A DNA stretch of 64,000 bases from contig JAXMCQ010000006.1 of the NCBI GenBank assembly GCA_046349315.1, forward strand, positions 62,001-126,000, read 5' to 3'. This DNA is from JAEUMG01 sp046349315. Its GTDB lineage: Bacteria > Pseudomonadota > Alphaproteobacteria > Rhizobiales > Aestuariivirgaceae. A model generated the notes under the pieces. That model worked only from the letters and a program-made list of their open reading frames with translations, had not been told where the DNA came from and ran no database searches. Positions 1 through 8,645 of this stretch are shown in pieces (the stretch's first letter is position 1; each line of letters opens with the position of its first letter). Made by a program: the position numbers and the translations under genes.

Positions 1-916
1 GCCCGCGGTCATACTTGCGCTGGCGGTCTCTCAGCTCGTTAGCTTCCGACAAGAAGACAAAGGCCTCGGCATTTTTACTCTGCCGAAGCAAGGCCGTGCC
101 AATGGCGAGCTTGAAGGAAGCAGAGTCGAGTGGGGTTGTCGCATTGCTCGCTGCGTATTTGTGCGCTGCGTCGAGTTCCACGGCATTCAATTCGCCAAGG
201 CGCGCGAGTTGCTCATAAGGGCCGGGCCGAGTCGGCCTCAGCGCGATCGCCTTGCGCAGCAATACCGCTGCCTCTTCCTGTTTGCCGAGATCGATGAGGA
301 TCGAGGCCATGCCTTGTTGGATGGCGTCATCACTGGCGTTCAGGGCAGCGGCCTTGCGGTAGACATCAAGAGCCTCGATGGTGCGGCCGGCATTGCCAAG
401 AGCGCGCGCATAGCCCGCCAGAATCTCGGCATTGTTCGGTCGTTGCTTGTTGACGGCTTCAAATTCTGCAACCGCTTCGTTGAAGCGAAGCAGCATGCCG
501 TAGGTGCGCGCGAGCAAGTGGCGCGCATCCAAATTTTCCGGTTCAAGCTGAACCGCGCGGCCAAGTGCCACCAGCGCTTCCATGCCACGGCGTTCATTAA
601 GTTTGAGGCGACCGAAACCAATAAGAGCGAGAACCGAATCGCGGTCTTGTTTCAAAACAACCGAATAATGCCTTTCGGCATCGGCGAACTTGCCGGACAT
701 CTCCAATGCAAGCGCGAGGGCGAGATTGGCTTGCGGGTCTGAGGGTGCGAGTTGGACCGCGGCGGAAGCACTCTTTATTGCCCTTGCAACGTCGCGCGAC
801 TTGAGAGCCCGCAGGGCATCGGCGGTAAGTTGCTGGCTTCCGGCGGGGCTCGCGGTCTTGGTGAGCGTATCGCCCATCGACCAGAAGTTTCCGGCCTTTT
901 CGTGCCCGTTCGTCAT
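1..916 (-). CDS. TPR protein, C-terminus beyond window (possible TPR-sulfotransferase)
   Basis: An uninterrupted minus-strand frame runs from the left edge of the window up to an in-frame TAG at 953-955; it has no stop inside the window. The first ATG is at 916, with a weak GAGGG further upstream; a second in-frame ATG lies at 877. The translation contains at least six tetratricopeptide repeats, with repeat cores such as AVQLEPENLDARHLLARTYG and AIALRPTRPGPYEQLARLG. The last visible stretch, close to KLAIGTALLRQSKNAEAF followed by a charged N-x-L-R-x-R-x-x-Y segment, resembles the linker that precedes the sulfotransferase domain in TPR-sulfotransferase proteins. That assignment is inference because the C-terminal domain is off-window. 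The sense-strand ORFs over this region are shadows. Confidence 0.75.
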   Translation of the reverse strand, partial: MTNGHEKAGNFWSMGDTLTKTASPAGSQQLTADALRALKSRDVARAIKSASAAVQLAPSDPQANLALALALEMSGKFADAERHYSVVLKQDRDSVLALIGFGRLKLNERRGMEALVALGRAVQLEPENLDARHLLARTYGMLLRFNEAVAEFEAVNKQRPNNAEILAGYARALGNAGRTIEALDVYRKAAALNASDDAIQQGMASILIDLGKQEEAAVLLRKAIALRPTRPGPYEQLARLGELNAVELDAAHKYAASNATTPLDSASFKLAIGTALLRQSKNAEAFVFLSEANELRDRQRKYDRG

Positions 917-1039
917 CTTGTCGGCAGCCCTCGCGATTATCGACGGCTTGGCCTAGTTCATGGGCAACGGCGGTGCAAGCGTCTTCGCTTGCGAAATATT
1001 TCATACGCCGATTGGGAAAACTGGAGGCGCCAGTTCAGC

Positions 1040-1315
1040 TTATTGGCGGTACTGCTGGATGCGGGTGGTGCGCAGGCCGGCCAGACCGTGACGGTCGATG
1101 GACCGCTGCCAGCTCAAATATTCCTCGACGGTCAAGGTATAGCGTGCGCAGGCCTCCTCGAGGCTCAGCAAGCCACCGCGAACCGCGGCGACGACCTCGG
1201 CCTTGCGGCGGATCACCCAACGCTGCGTGCCGGGAGGCGGCAGGTCGGCAATGGTAAGCGGACTGCCATCGGGCCCGATGACATAATTTACGCGAGGACG
1301 CAACTGACCGTTCAT
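1040..1315 (-). CDS. sciP: CtrA inhibitor SciP (DUF1153)
   Basis: This 91-residue protein matches the SciP/DUF1153 family throughout, including VNYVIGPDGSPLTIADLPPP, RWVIRRKAEVVAAVRGGLL and the C-terminal YLSWQRSIDRHGLAGLR. In Caulobacter SciP is a small helix-turn-helix protein that binds the cell-cycle regulator CtrA and blocks its transcription activation in G1. I chose the ATG at 1315 because the family begins MNGQ-like; the upstream 18 codons read in frame but do not belong to the family. The gene stands alone, divergent from mnmA. The family is largely restricted to Alphaproteobacteria, which supports the taxonomic call. Confidence 0.9.
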   Translation of the reverse strand: MNGQLRPRVNYVIGPDGSPLTIADLPPPGTQRWVIRRKAEVVAAVRGGLLSLEEACARYTLTVEEYLSWQRSIDRHGLAGLRTTRIQQYRQ

Positions 1316-1482
1316 CACTCTGGAACTCGATACGCAACCACTGACTCCGGGCAAGGTAGGCGAACGCACTTAAAAAGTGGCTAAGCGCTCCTCAACAAAT
1401 CGGTAAGACGACGAACTAACTGACCCAAAACAAAACAGGCCGTGTTTACATTTCCCCTGCGAAGGCCCATCTAGCCCGCGCC

Positions 1483-2667
1483 ATGTTACTTACCGACGAT
1501 CTCCTCGGCCGCGTCCGCGCCGCCATCGGCCTGCCCGGCTCGACGCGGCTTGTCTGCGCCATGTCGGGCGGGGTCGATTCGTCTGTCGTCGCCGGTCTTG
1601 CAAAGGCGGCCGGCTATGAGGTCGTCGGGATCACGCTGCAGCTTTACGACCATGGCCAGGCGAGCCGTACCTCCAAGGCGTGCTGCGCCGGGCAGGATAT
1701 CCACGATGCGCGCCGCGTCGCGGCCAAGCTCGGCATTCCGCATTATGTGCTCGACTTCGAATCGCGGTTTCGCGAGGCGGTGATTGATGATTTCGCCGAT
1801 AGTTATCTGCGCGGCGAGACGCCGGTGCCCTGCATCCGCTGCAATCAGACCGTCAAGTTCGCCGATCTCATGGCGCGCGCGAAGGAACTGGGCGCGGCGG
1901 CGCTTCTCACCGGGCATTATGTCGAGAGCCGGTCGCGGGAAGGCGGAACTGGCCGTCGTGATCTTCTGAGTGCAGCGGATGTTGCCCGCGACCAGAGCTA
2001 TTTTCTCTTCGCGACCACGCAGGCACAAATCGACTTTCTGCGATTTCCGCTCGCCTCGCTGACCAAGCGGGAGACCCGCCAGATTGCCGCCGAACTGGGT
2101 CTCGGCGTCGCCGAGAAGCCGGACAGCCAGGATATCTGCTTCGTGCCGAACGGGCGCTATGCGGATGTTATTGCCAAGCTAAGGCCGGAGGCAATGGAGC
2201 CAGGCGAGATCGTCCATCGTGACGGCCGCGCACTCGGCCGCCATGCCGGCATCCTCAATTTCACCGTCGGCCAGCGCCGTGGCCTGGGCGTGGCCGAGGG
2301 CGAGCCGCTTTATGTGACCGGTATCGACGCGCCGCGCCGCCGGGTGATCGTAGGGCCGCGCGAGGCGCTGGCCGAACCGGAAATGTTCCTGAATGAAGTC
2401 AACTGGTTGGGCGACAATCGTCTTACCGGAAAGCCGGTCCCTGTTTATGTGCGGATCCGGTCGACCCGCGCGCCGGTTGCGGCAAAAGTGGCGGCGACGG
2501 ACGAGGGGGTGCGCGTATTGCTTGAGGCTGCCGAATATGGTGTTTCGCCCGGACAGGCTTGCGTCTTCTATGAGCAGCCGGGACCGGGGGCCCGCGTACT
2601 TGGTGGTGGATTCATTGCCGGCCAGCGTAAACCTGCCTTGCAAGACGCCGAACTTGCCGTCACATAA
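1483..2667 (+). CDS. mnmA: tRNA-specific 2-thiouridylase MnmA
   Basis: The 394-residue product is a full-length MnmA, which forms 2-thiouridine at the wobble position of tRNA-Lys, Glu and Gln using ATP and sulfur relayed by IscS/Tus proteins. The PP-loop SGGVDSS lies at residues 28-34. The two catalytic cysteines sit in the conserved contexts PCIRCNQTVKF (about residue 110) and DSQDICFVPNGRY (about residue 210). The GHY motif and the C-terminal beta-barrel with FTVGQRRGLG are present. The ATG at 1483 is the first in frame. The next gene starts 10 bases after the stop, so they are probably cotranscribed. Confidence 0.95.
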   Translation: MLLTDDLLGRVRAAIGLPGSTRLVCAMSGGVDSSVVAGLAKAAGYEVVGITLQLYDHGQASRTSKACCAGQDIHDARRVAAKLGIPHYVLDFESRFREAVIDDFADSYLRGETPVPCIRCNQTVKFADLMARAKELGAAALLTGHYVESRSREGGTGRRDLLSAADVARDQSYFLFATTQAQIDFLRFPLASLTKRETRQIAAELGLGVAEKPDSQDICFVPNGRYADVIAKLRPEAMEPGEIVHRDGRALGRHAGILNFTVGQRRGLGVAEGEPLYVTGIDAPRRRVIVGPREALAEPEMFLNEVNWLGDNRLTGKPVPVYVRIRSTRAPVAAKVAATDEGVRVLLEAAEYGVSPGQACVFYEQPGPGARVLGGGFIAGQRKPALQDAELAVT

Positions 2668-2677
2668 TGGCGTCTGA

Positions 2678-3316
2678 ATGCGACCCAAGCTTGCCGAATT
2701 AGATACTGCCGACGTCAGGCGTGCCTATCGCCGGTGGGCGCCAGTTTATGATTCGACGTTCGGACGATTCGTCGAAGCCGGCGTCAAGGAAGCCACCAAG
2801 CTGATCAACACCTTCCACGGCCGGGTGCTGGAGGTGGGAGTCGGGACCGGATTGGCGCTTCCCCATTACAAACCGCATCTGCGCATAACCGGTGTCGACC
2901 TTTCGCCGGAAATGCTCAGGCGGGCGCGGGAGCGCGTCCAGAAAAACAAGCTTTCAAATATCGAGGCGCTTCTCGAGATGGATGCGACGGCTCTGGAATT
3001 TCCGGATGCCAGTTTCGATGTCTCGACGGCGATGTATGTCATGACTGTCGTTCCCGAACCCGCTAGGGTTATGCATGAGCTTGCGCGCGTGACCAAGCCC
3101 GGCGGCCATGTGGTCATCGTCAATCATTTCAGTGCAGCGAAGGGGCCGCGTGCCTTGATCGAAAAGCAGCTTGCCGGTTTTGCCGATGTCCTCGGCTGGC
3201 GCCCGGAATTTCCCGTCGAAACGATCTTGGTCAGCGATAAGCTTGCCTTGCGTTCACGCCGTGAACTCAAGCCGTTCGGTCTCTTTACGCTGCTTCAATT
3301 CACCCGCCTGCCTTGA
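2678..3316 (+). CDS. Class I SAM methyltransferase, PmtA-like (Rhodobacter type)
   Basis: A 212-residue SAM-dependent methyltransferase. Motif I is VLEVGVGTGLALPHY and the acidic ribose-binding loop is ITGVDLSPEML; motif II is around FDVSTAMYVMTVVPEP and motif III is KPGGHVVIVNHF. The N-terminal AYRRWAPVYDSTFG and overall length fit the Rhodobacter-type phosphatidylethanolamine N-methyltransferases, which make phosphatidylcholine precursors at the membrane. The following gene resembles the other (Sinorhizobium-type) PE methyltransferase class, which supports a membrane-lipid role. Ubiquinone-type C-methyltransferases share these motifs, so the substrate is inferred. Confidence 0.8.
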   Translation: MRPKLAELDTADVRRAYRRWAPVYDSTFGRFVEAGVKEATKLINTFHGRVLEVGVGTGLALPHYKPHLRITGVDLSPEMLRRARERVQKNKLSNIEALLEMDATALEFPDASFDVSTAMYVMTVVPEPARVMHELARVTKPGGHVVIVNHFSAAKGPRALIEKQLAGFADVLGWRPEFPVETILVSDKLALRSRRELKPFGLFTLLQFTRLP

Positions 3317-3330
3317 ATGAGCCGCAAGCG

Positions 3331-3924
3331 ATGACTAGTCCCTCCCGAAACCAGATGCATGAAGCAGCTCTCCTTTTCTGGCGGCAATATATCCGTCGGC
3401 CGTTTGGCGTCGGTGCCGTCATGCCGAGCGGCCCGAAGCTTGCCCGCGCTATGGTCGATGCTCTTGACCCCAAGGCCAATGATGTCGTCGTCGAATTGGG
3501 TCCGGGGACGGGCGCCTTCACCCGCCAACTGATCGCCGACGGGGTTGCGCCCGAGAACCTGATTCTGATCGAATTGGACCGCCATTTCGCCGGCTTCCTG
3601 AAACGGCAGTTTCCACGGGCAACTGTGGTTCAGGACAGTGCGGCGAGGTTGCCGGAGATCCTGAAGGCGCGCGGCCATCCCAAGGTCCGCTGCATCTTGT
3701 CCGGGTTACCGTTGCGCTCGATGAGCCCCAATGACCGCAAGGCGGTCACGCGAGCCGTGGCTGCATCGCTGGAGAAGGGCGGGATCCTGACCCAGTTCAG
3801 CTATTTTCATATTTCGCCATTGCCCGAGCGGCTCTCCGAGCGGTGCGGTCTGCTGCGCCGGCGGGCAGGGGTGGTTCTCTCCAACGTGCCGCCGGCGGTT
3901 GTCTGGCGTTACACCAAGACCTGA
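3331..3924 (+). CDS. Phospholipid/rRNA-dimethylase-like methyltransferase (PmtA, Sinorhizobium type)
   Basis: About 197 residues with the SAM-binding motif VVELGPGTGAFTRQL and the acidic IELDRHF. The ILSGLPLRSM segment takes the place of the NPPY-like catalytic loop of KsgA-type enzymes, and the C-terminus is VPPAVVWRYTK. This combination, without the C-terminal RNA-binding domain of KsgA, is typical of rhizobial phosphatidylethanolamine N-methyltransferases. I prefer the ATG at 3331. A TTG at 3313 would overlap the preceding TGA as TTGA, a coupling used elsewhere in this genome, so it is a serious alternative. It probably acts with the preceding methyltransferase in phosphatidylcholine synthesis. 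Confidence 0.75.
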   Translation: MTSPSRNQMHEAALLFWRQYIRRPFGVGAVMPSGPKLARAMVDALDPKANDVVVELGPGTGAFTRQLIADGVAPENLILIELDRHFAGFLKRQFPRATVVQDSAARLPEILKARGHPKVRCILSGLPLRSMSPNDRKAVTRAVAASLEKGGILTQFSYFHISPLPERLSERCGLLRRRAGVVLSNVPPAVVWRYTKT

Positions 3925-3988
3925 ATCCCGAAGCCTTGCTTGACTTGAAAGCCGCGCCGCACCTATATCCGGGCCGCCTGGCTTTTGG

Positions 3989-4065
3989 GGCGGAGTAGCT
4001 CAGTTGGTTAGAGCACGGGAATCATAATCCTGGGGTCGGGGGTTCAACTCCCTCCTCCGCTACCA
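3989..4065 (+). tRNA. tRNA-Met (CAT), elongator; island integration site
   Basis: A complete 77-nt cloverleaf with encoded CCA. The acceptor GGCGGAG pairs with CTCCGCT (G1-U72 wobble, so not the C1xA72 mismatch of an initiator), and the D stem is GCTC/GAGC. The anticodon stem CGGGA/TCCTG encloses the loop ATCATAA with anticodon CAT, and the T arm is GGGGG-TTCAACT-CCCTC. The 3' 46 nt are duplicated at 40413-40458, so this gene served as attB and was regenerated intact at the left end of an island. A tRNA-Ile2 with lysidine at CAT is a less likely alternative. Confidence 0.93.
4020..4065 (+). repeat. attL: 46-bp direct repeat (3' end of tRNA-Met)
   Basis: This segment runs from the anticodon loop to the CCA end and is identical base for base to 40413-40458. 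The sequences diverge immediately at both ends: GGG versus GGGA upstream, AAAAT versus TCCTC downstream. This defines the minimal crossover region. Confidence 0.9.
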
Positions 4066-4073
4066 AAAATATC

Positions 4074-4154
4074 CTAGACAATTCAGTGTTTTATGACTGT
4101 TCGGTGGTTGTACAGGCCGAGCTTCTAGACTGCTTCGATCCGATTTTCTAGACA
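4074..4154. repeat. Left cluster of CTAGAC repeats next to attL
   Basis: Three copies of CTAGAC occur within 81 bases: CCTAGACAA at 4073-4081, TCTAGACT at 4124-4131 and TCTAGACAA at 4147-4155. Two further TCTAGACA copies lie 85 and 45 bases inside the right att repeat. Placement just inside both ends suggests arm-type binding sites for the integrase or an excisionase. This is inferred from position and repetition only. Confidence 0.6.
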
Positions 4155-4185
4155 AATTTGTTCCCTCTGTATTCATATACTTGCT

Positions 4186-4256
4186 TGCGGACAGGGCGAA
4201 GCTCCCTCAGGCTCATAACCTGAAGGTCAGAGGTTCAAATCCTCTTCCCGCAACCA
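4186..4256 (+). pseudogene. tRNA-Met(CAT)-like gene with reduced D arm
   Basis: This 71-nt sequence has a perfect anticodon stem-loop (TCAGG-CTCATAA-CCTGA, anticodon CAT), variable AGGTC, a perfect T arm (AGAGG-TTCAAAT-CCTCT) and a 3' end TCCCGCA-A-CCA. The 5' acceptor TGCGGAC pairs only over its first five bases. The stretch before the anticodon stem is too short for a normal D arm. The 3' part resembles initiator-type tRNA-fMet. It lies inside the island and is followed by a strong terminator, so it may be transcribed. I call it a degenerate or atypical tRNA rather than a standard gene. Confidence 0.55.
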
Positions 4257-4260
4257 AAAT

Positions 4261-4293
4261 CGCCCGCTAATTCAAAAGGTTAGCGGGCGTTTT
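4261..4293 (+). terminator. Rho-independent terminator after the tRNA-like gene
   Basis: A perfect 10-bp stem, CGCCCGCTAA with TTAGCGGGCG, a 9-nt loop and a following TTTT tract. It starts 5 bases after the encoded CCA of the tRNA-like gene and would end its transcript. Confidence 0.85.
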
Positions 4294-4373
4294 GTCTTTG
4301 TTCTTTACACTCCAATCCTGTATTTGGAAGCACAGTGGAAGCAAGAGGGCGGGTAATCCTGCGCGGTCGAAAT

Positions 4374-5387
4374 TCACCGGAACTCCTCGACGACCGCCAA
4401 TGTCTCCTTCGATGGACTCCCGTGACTCACAATCCTGACGTCAAGATCGAAGGAGGCCGTCAATTCTAATGCCCGTCGGATGGCGACGTGGATCCAACTG
4501 CCGGGATTGCCGAAAGCACCCCCGCCGAGAAGCGTCAGAAAAACGAGATTTGAAACGCCCCGGTGTGCATTCAGTACGGCAGCCCACATCGTGGCCTCGT
4601 ATGCGGCCTCCAAAACGAGCACCGCGAACGGCTCCCAATGGGCCGCCGGCATGTCGCTGTACGCGACCGGGAGCGCCGAGCAGAATGCCTGAGAGACCCG
4701 CAGCCGATCTGGCCCTGCAGCTTCGGTGACCTCCACATCGCGATGTACTCCGATGCGAAGTTTTCCACGCAGTACATCCATCTGGTCTGTTGTTAGCGAT
4801 ACGAGATGTCGAGCGATGGCATTGAGTCCCGTTTGGGTGCCCAACGCGTAGCCATTCTGCATTCTCCATAAATTGTCGACGGGCAGCTTTAGGTCACTGC
4901 TCAATGCTGCGCCGATGTCAGCAAGCCCATCGAGTTGCCTCGTAGCGGTCTGGCCTTGGCAGCCTTCGATGGGAGCGAAGTAATTACGGTAGATGGTCGC
5001 TGCGCCTGCGGCGATGGCGCAAGCCGGCCCTTGAGTTGGATCGCTTTGATATCGAGTCACACCATGTTCAGGTGTCACGTCTGGCGAAACCATCTCCAGC
5101 AGATTAAATTGTGAAGCTACTTGGAACAGCGCGCCGGCGTTTTTCGGAGATCGATGCATCCGCCTTACATCGCCCGTCACTACGCTCGTTTTGACCCTGC
5201 CAGGCAGGTTACCTGCGGATTTTGCTCTTTCGCGGAGTGTCTGAAGTGGAACTAACTCGAGCTCGCCGATCCCATAGCTCTCGCTATTGATCCGGGAACG
5301 CAGTCGTCCGCCCTCGACTTCGAGTCGGGCGCGGGTTTCTTCGTAGTCGGCTTCCCGAAACCCCGTGAGCTTTTCGAACCAATCCAT
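4374..5387 (-). CDS. Unrecognised conserved-looking protein with macro-domain-like loop; last gene of the defence-like operon
   Basis: A 337-residue soluble protein, not confidently assigned to a family. Visible blocks are the N-terminal MDWFEKLTGF, a central VASQFNLLEMVSPDVTP followed by TRYQSDPTQGPACAIAAG and YRNYF, and a C-terminal VFLTLLGGGAFGNPGSWI followed by a helix IRRALELT. The last block resembles the second phosphate-binding loop of macro domains (hydrophobic strand, G-x-G-x-F/Y-G-x-P, helix), so an ADP-ribose/NAD-derivative fold is possible but only inferred. The ATG at 5387 has AAGGA upstream and lies 24 bases after the SNF2-type helicase gene, on the same strand. It is the promoter-distal member of the operon. 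Confidence 0.75.
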   Translation of the reverse strand: MDWFEKLTGFREADYEETRARLEVEGGRLRSRINSESYGIGELELVPLQTLRERAKSAGNLPGRVKTSVVTGDVRRMHRSPKNAGALFQVASQFNLLEMVSPDVTPEHGVTRYQSDPTQGPACAIAAGAATIYRNYFAPIEGCQGQTATRQLDGLADIGAALSSDLKLPVDNLWRMQNGYALGTQTGLNAIARHLVSLTTDQMDVLRGKLRIGVHRDVEVTEAAGPDRLRVSQAFCSALPVAYSDMPAAHWEPFAVLVLEAAYEATMWAAVLNAHRGVSNLVFLTLLGGGAFGNPGSWIHVAIRRALELTASFDLDVRIVSHGSPSKETLAVVEEFR

Positions 5388-5411
5388 GTTCCTTCTTTAC
5401 TGTCCGCTCGC

Positions 5412-8400
5412 TCAGTCCGATTCTTGCTTTAATGGGCTCAAGTCTATTTGTAACTCCGACACAATCTCGGACCGCTCGTCTTCGGGAATCTGGGCCAGCA
5501 GATACGTCATCAGATCCTCCTGTCGGCTTTGGCCGAATACCATGCGGTAAATCGTTAGTGCACGGCGCAAGCCGTCTAATCTCTCTACTTCACGGCTGAA
5601 CGGCAACCCGGGAACATGCCGCTCGATTTTGGCGTCACCGGGGAAAAGCCAATAAGGAACGAGATCGTTTTCCTGTGCCGTCCGAGCTGTACTACCAAGC
5701 GCAAAAGCGCTTTCCCAAACATCGGACTCACCCGAGCGTAAAGCATCAGATGCGAAAGCTGCAGCGACATTCTTGCGAACCGCATGCCCTTTGTAGCGAT
5801 GTATCCGACCCTCACGCTGTTCCAGATCGACAGGGTTTGAGGGCAAGTTCCAGTGGGTAATGGCATGACAGTAGTGATGAAAATCGAGCCCCTCCTGGCC
5901 GACCGAGGTTGAAACCAGCACAAACGGCCAGAATGGCGAATTGAACGCCGCCCGGACGCGCTCCTTGCGCGTACCAGCAAGTCCTCCGTCAGAGGTCGGG
6001 GACGCCTCTTCGTCGGAGCGATCATCACCGAAACGCATGGCAAATCGAATGCGCATCGGTTCGCTCTTGAGCCTTATCTCACGGACATATCGTGGCGCCG
6101 TGATTTCATCGACGCGCAGTGAGGCCGCACGAATCGTGAGCGCTGAGATTAGTTCATTACCGATTCTCTCCGACATCGATGCGACCGAGAGCGCAGCGAC
6201 GCCGAGCGATTCTCGAAGCAAATGGGTGTATTCATCAAGCACCGCTTGAAGCCCACCTGCGTGCGCGTATTCCAGAACACGCTGCCAGTAAGGTTCACCG
6301 GGAAACTCTGAGCGAACCGCTTCGATGACCTCTGCATGATTGAAAAGTGTGAGAAATGCTCTTCCCGTTCGTGCAGCGATGTCTCGCATTGGACGGGAAA
6401 GTGCAGGGACGCTGCGGCTAGCACGCGCGTAGGCGCGCAACGCCGCGGTAGCTGGAGCTGCAGAAGCCGCGAGCGCCAATACATCAAAAAGATCGTCTGG
6501 CGGCGCACCAAGACGCTCTTTACCGCCACGGACAGAGGCGAGGGTCTGAGTGGCCCGTTCCACATGGCTAGACCAGCCTGCATCTTCGTCGCCGACCTCG
6601 ACACCAGCCCATGCTTGCGCCAGTTCAACTCGGGCCCACCAAGCTTGCGCTTCGGCCGGGAACTCCGCGTAATCAAGCAGCATCGGCGCGAGCCAATACC
6701 AACGATCATCGGCACTACCAACCGTCTCAGGAATAATGGAGTGCTTCTCGACTAGACCACGAATCCGCGAGGCGAACTGCGTGCGTACGTCTGCTGCGGT
6801 AAGACCTAAGTCCCGCGCCAACTCCCGTGGATCACAGTCACGCGCAAACGTAAGGCATGGGTAAACGAGCAACAGTAGTGGCAGACCGATGAGACGGCCT
6901 TCAGAAATCCCGAACCGAAGCAGTCCTCGTTGCTTTTTCCAATCCTCTTGCGTTACTCGCGAGCGCGGACTGGACGCCCGCATCATCCGGCGCTCAGCTT
7001 CGTACGAAACAAGTGACGCAACGGCGCGCGGTACCATGTGCCAAGCGGAGAAAACGAGTTGCTTTGTGACGGTGGCTAATTCTGGAGCGCCGAACGGGCC
7101 CTCTAGAGTGTAGTAGCTAAGCGAAGGCGGGATCCAAAGCAGCCGCCACAGTCCACGATCTACAGTGTTGGATAGTAACTCGCGGAGACGCGGATTCGCC
7201 GGTTCTATCGGTTGATAGGCGCGCGCGCGTTCCAAGTCGAGAAACGCCTCAGGGAAATCCCTTACAAATCGCACCATCTGGTGCTTATCGGGTGCGTCGC
7301 GGAATGCCTGCTTCAAGGCGTAGTTGTCCATGAAATTGAACAGGTACGGTGCGGACTTCCAGTACTCGATAACATCTCCCTGTTTGACCGCGTCGGCAAC
7401 GCGCTGTGCGCCCAAAAACCCACGAACATCAACCTCGTAGAGTGAGCCGTTGGCTGGTGGCGTATCCAGAAGCATCCCTCCACGCGTGCTAGAGGATGCA
7501 AGGCGTTCAGTTCGCGCCATCACCCGATGGAGCCGGCGTTGGAGCGCCGTTCTTGCATTTCGTAGGCGCGCCAGACCCTTGGGTGTCATCACAGCAGGTA
7601 GAGCTGTCCGATACTCCGCCAATATCTCCTTGCAACCCGAGGCATCATCGTTCTCCAGAAAGCGCAGCAATGCGAGGAAGTCACCGTAGTGATCATCATC
7701 GGTCTCGTGATGGAGGCTCAAACCGCGATACGGCGTCGCGGAAAGAAGTAGAACTCGGGAACCCTGACCCGCCTGCGATTCAAATAAGCTGCGCGAAAGT
7801 TCTCCCGCTTCCGACTCTTCTTCGAGAAGATGTTTGAATCGCTGAAACTCATCAAGAATGACGAGATCCGGCTCTAGGGTCGCAAGACAGACACGAGCAA
7901 GCAGCCGCCGCAATTCGCCAATCCATCGAGTCCGCAGTCTGATTTCGTCTCGCGTCGCCCTTGCATCGCTACGGCAGAATATTCCGCGCAACTCTTCGAA
8001 GCGGGTACGCATATCCGGCTTCCCTGCCGTTACTTCATCCCGCACATGCTTCGCCAAGTTGGACACAAATTCGTCTGCAATCTGTTCATTGAGCTTAGTG
8101 AAGTCAAAGGCATCTACAGCCCGCTCGAATGAAGCCGACCCAGCGTAATCCTGCATCACGTAAAGGGAAGCACGCGCCCCGTGGATTCTCCATGCGCGAT
8201 CAAGCAGCCAATAAAGCAGAACCCTCTCATCCATACGCCCCCCACCTCCGGTTTGCTCAAACGAAGTGGCAGGGGTCAACGCGACGAAGTTGACGCGATT
8301 GCGCCCGAGATCATGCATACTTAACGGCAGTAAAGTGAGGCGTGTCGCGTGCGCTGCTTCTCCGCACCCCGGTATTCTCAGTCGATCTATGTTTTGCCGC

Positions 8401-8645
8401 GCGATATCGGCATTGGAGCAGATGTAAATAATATCGATGCGCGGCACGTCCTCCCAGAGGTGATCAATTGTTCGCGCAATAACCCCGCGAGCTACGAGCG
8501 TTTTACCCAGTCCTACTTCGTCTGCGACGAGAAACCGTCGTGTCGGATCCGGTCCGTAGAATCGGCTAAAAACATAGTCCACTGTCGCCCGCTGAAAGTC
8601 CTTCAGGCCCGCAAGAGCGGATGATGTATTGGGACGCGTGTTCAT
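5412..8645 (-). CDS. SNF2-type DEAD/DEAH helicase, defence-associated
   Basis: A protein of 1,077 residues when started at ATG 8645, which overlaps the upstream TGA as ATGA. Superfamily 2 helicase motifs are in order: Q-motif-like LKDFQRATVDYVFSRFYG, Walker A ADEVGLGKTLVARG, Walker B VILDEFQRFKHLL, motif III LLLSATPYRG. A long divergent middle of about 500 residues follows, then the C-terminal lobe with STSVGQEGLDFHHYC and motif VI NPVDLEQREGRIHRYKG. It should be an ATP-driven DNA or RNA translocase. With the upstream PLD-like and DUF6361 genes it forms the core of a putative anti-phage module. DISARM drmD is another SNF2-like helicase, but the other DISARM genes are absent. Confidence 0.88.
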   Translation of the reverse strand: MNTRPNTSSALAGLKDFQRATVDYVFSRFYGPDPTRRFLVADEVGLGKTLVARGVIARTIDHLWEDVPRIDIIYICSNADIARQNIDRLRIPGCGEAAHATRLTLLPLSMHDLGRNRVNFVALTPATSFEQTGGGGRMDERVLLYWLLDRAWRIHGARASLYVMQDYAGSASFERAVDAFDFTKLNEQIADEFVSNLAKHVRDEVTAGKPDMRTRFEELRGIFCRSDARATRDEIRLRTRWIGELRRLLARVCLATLEPDLVILDEFQRFKHLLEEESEAGELSRSLFESQAGQGSRVLLLSATPYRGLSLHHETDDDHYGDFLALLRFLENDDASGCKEILAEYRTALPAVMTPKGLARLRNARTALQRRLHRVMARTERLASSSTRGGMLLDTPPANGSLYEVDVRGFLGAQRVADAVKQGDVIEYWKSAPYLFNFMDNYALKQAFRDAPDKHQMVRFVRDFPEAFLDLERARAYQPIEPANPRLRELLSNTVDRGLWRLLWIPPSLSYYTLEGPFGAPELATVTKQLVFSAWHMVPRAVASLVSYEAERRMMRASSPRSRVTQEDWKKQRGLLRFGISEGRLIGLPLLLLVYPCLTFARDCDPRELARDLGLTAADVRTQFASRIRGLVEKHSIIPETVGSADDRWYWLAPMLLDYAEFPAEAQAWWARVELAQAWAGVEVGDEDAGWSSHVERATQTLASVRGGKERLGAPPDDLFDVLALAASAAPATAALRAYARASRSVPALSRPMRDIAARTGRAFLTLFNHAEVIEAVRSEFPGEPYWQRVLEYAHAGGLQAVLDEYTHLLRESLGVAALSVASMSERIGNELISALTIRAASLRVDEITAPRYVREIRLKSEPMRIRFAMRFGDDRSDEEASPTSDGGLAGTRKERVRAAFNSPFWPFVLVSTSVGQEGLDFHHYCHAITHWNLPSNPVDLEQREGRIHRYKGHAVRKNVAAAFASDALRSGESDVWESAFALGSTARTAQENDLVPYWLFPGDAKIERHVPGLPFSREVERLDGLRRALTIYRMVFGQSRQEDLMTYLLAQIPEDERSEIVSELQIDLSPLKQESD

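Noticed and set aside
161..742. Plus-strand 193-aa ORF at the left end
   Set aside because: It is the antisense shadow of a clear minus-strand TPR frame that continues to the window edge.
1486..2028. Minus-strand 180-aa ORF over mnmA
   Set aside because: Antisense shadow of a complete MnmA with all catalytic motifs.
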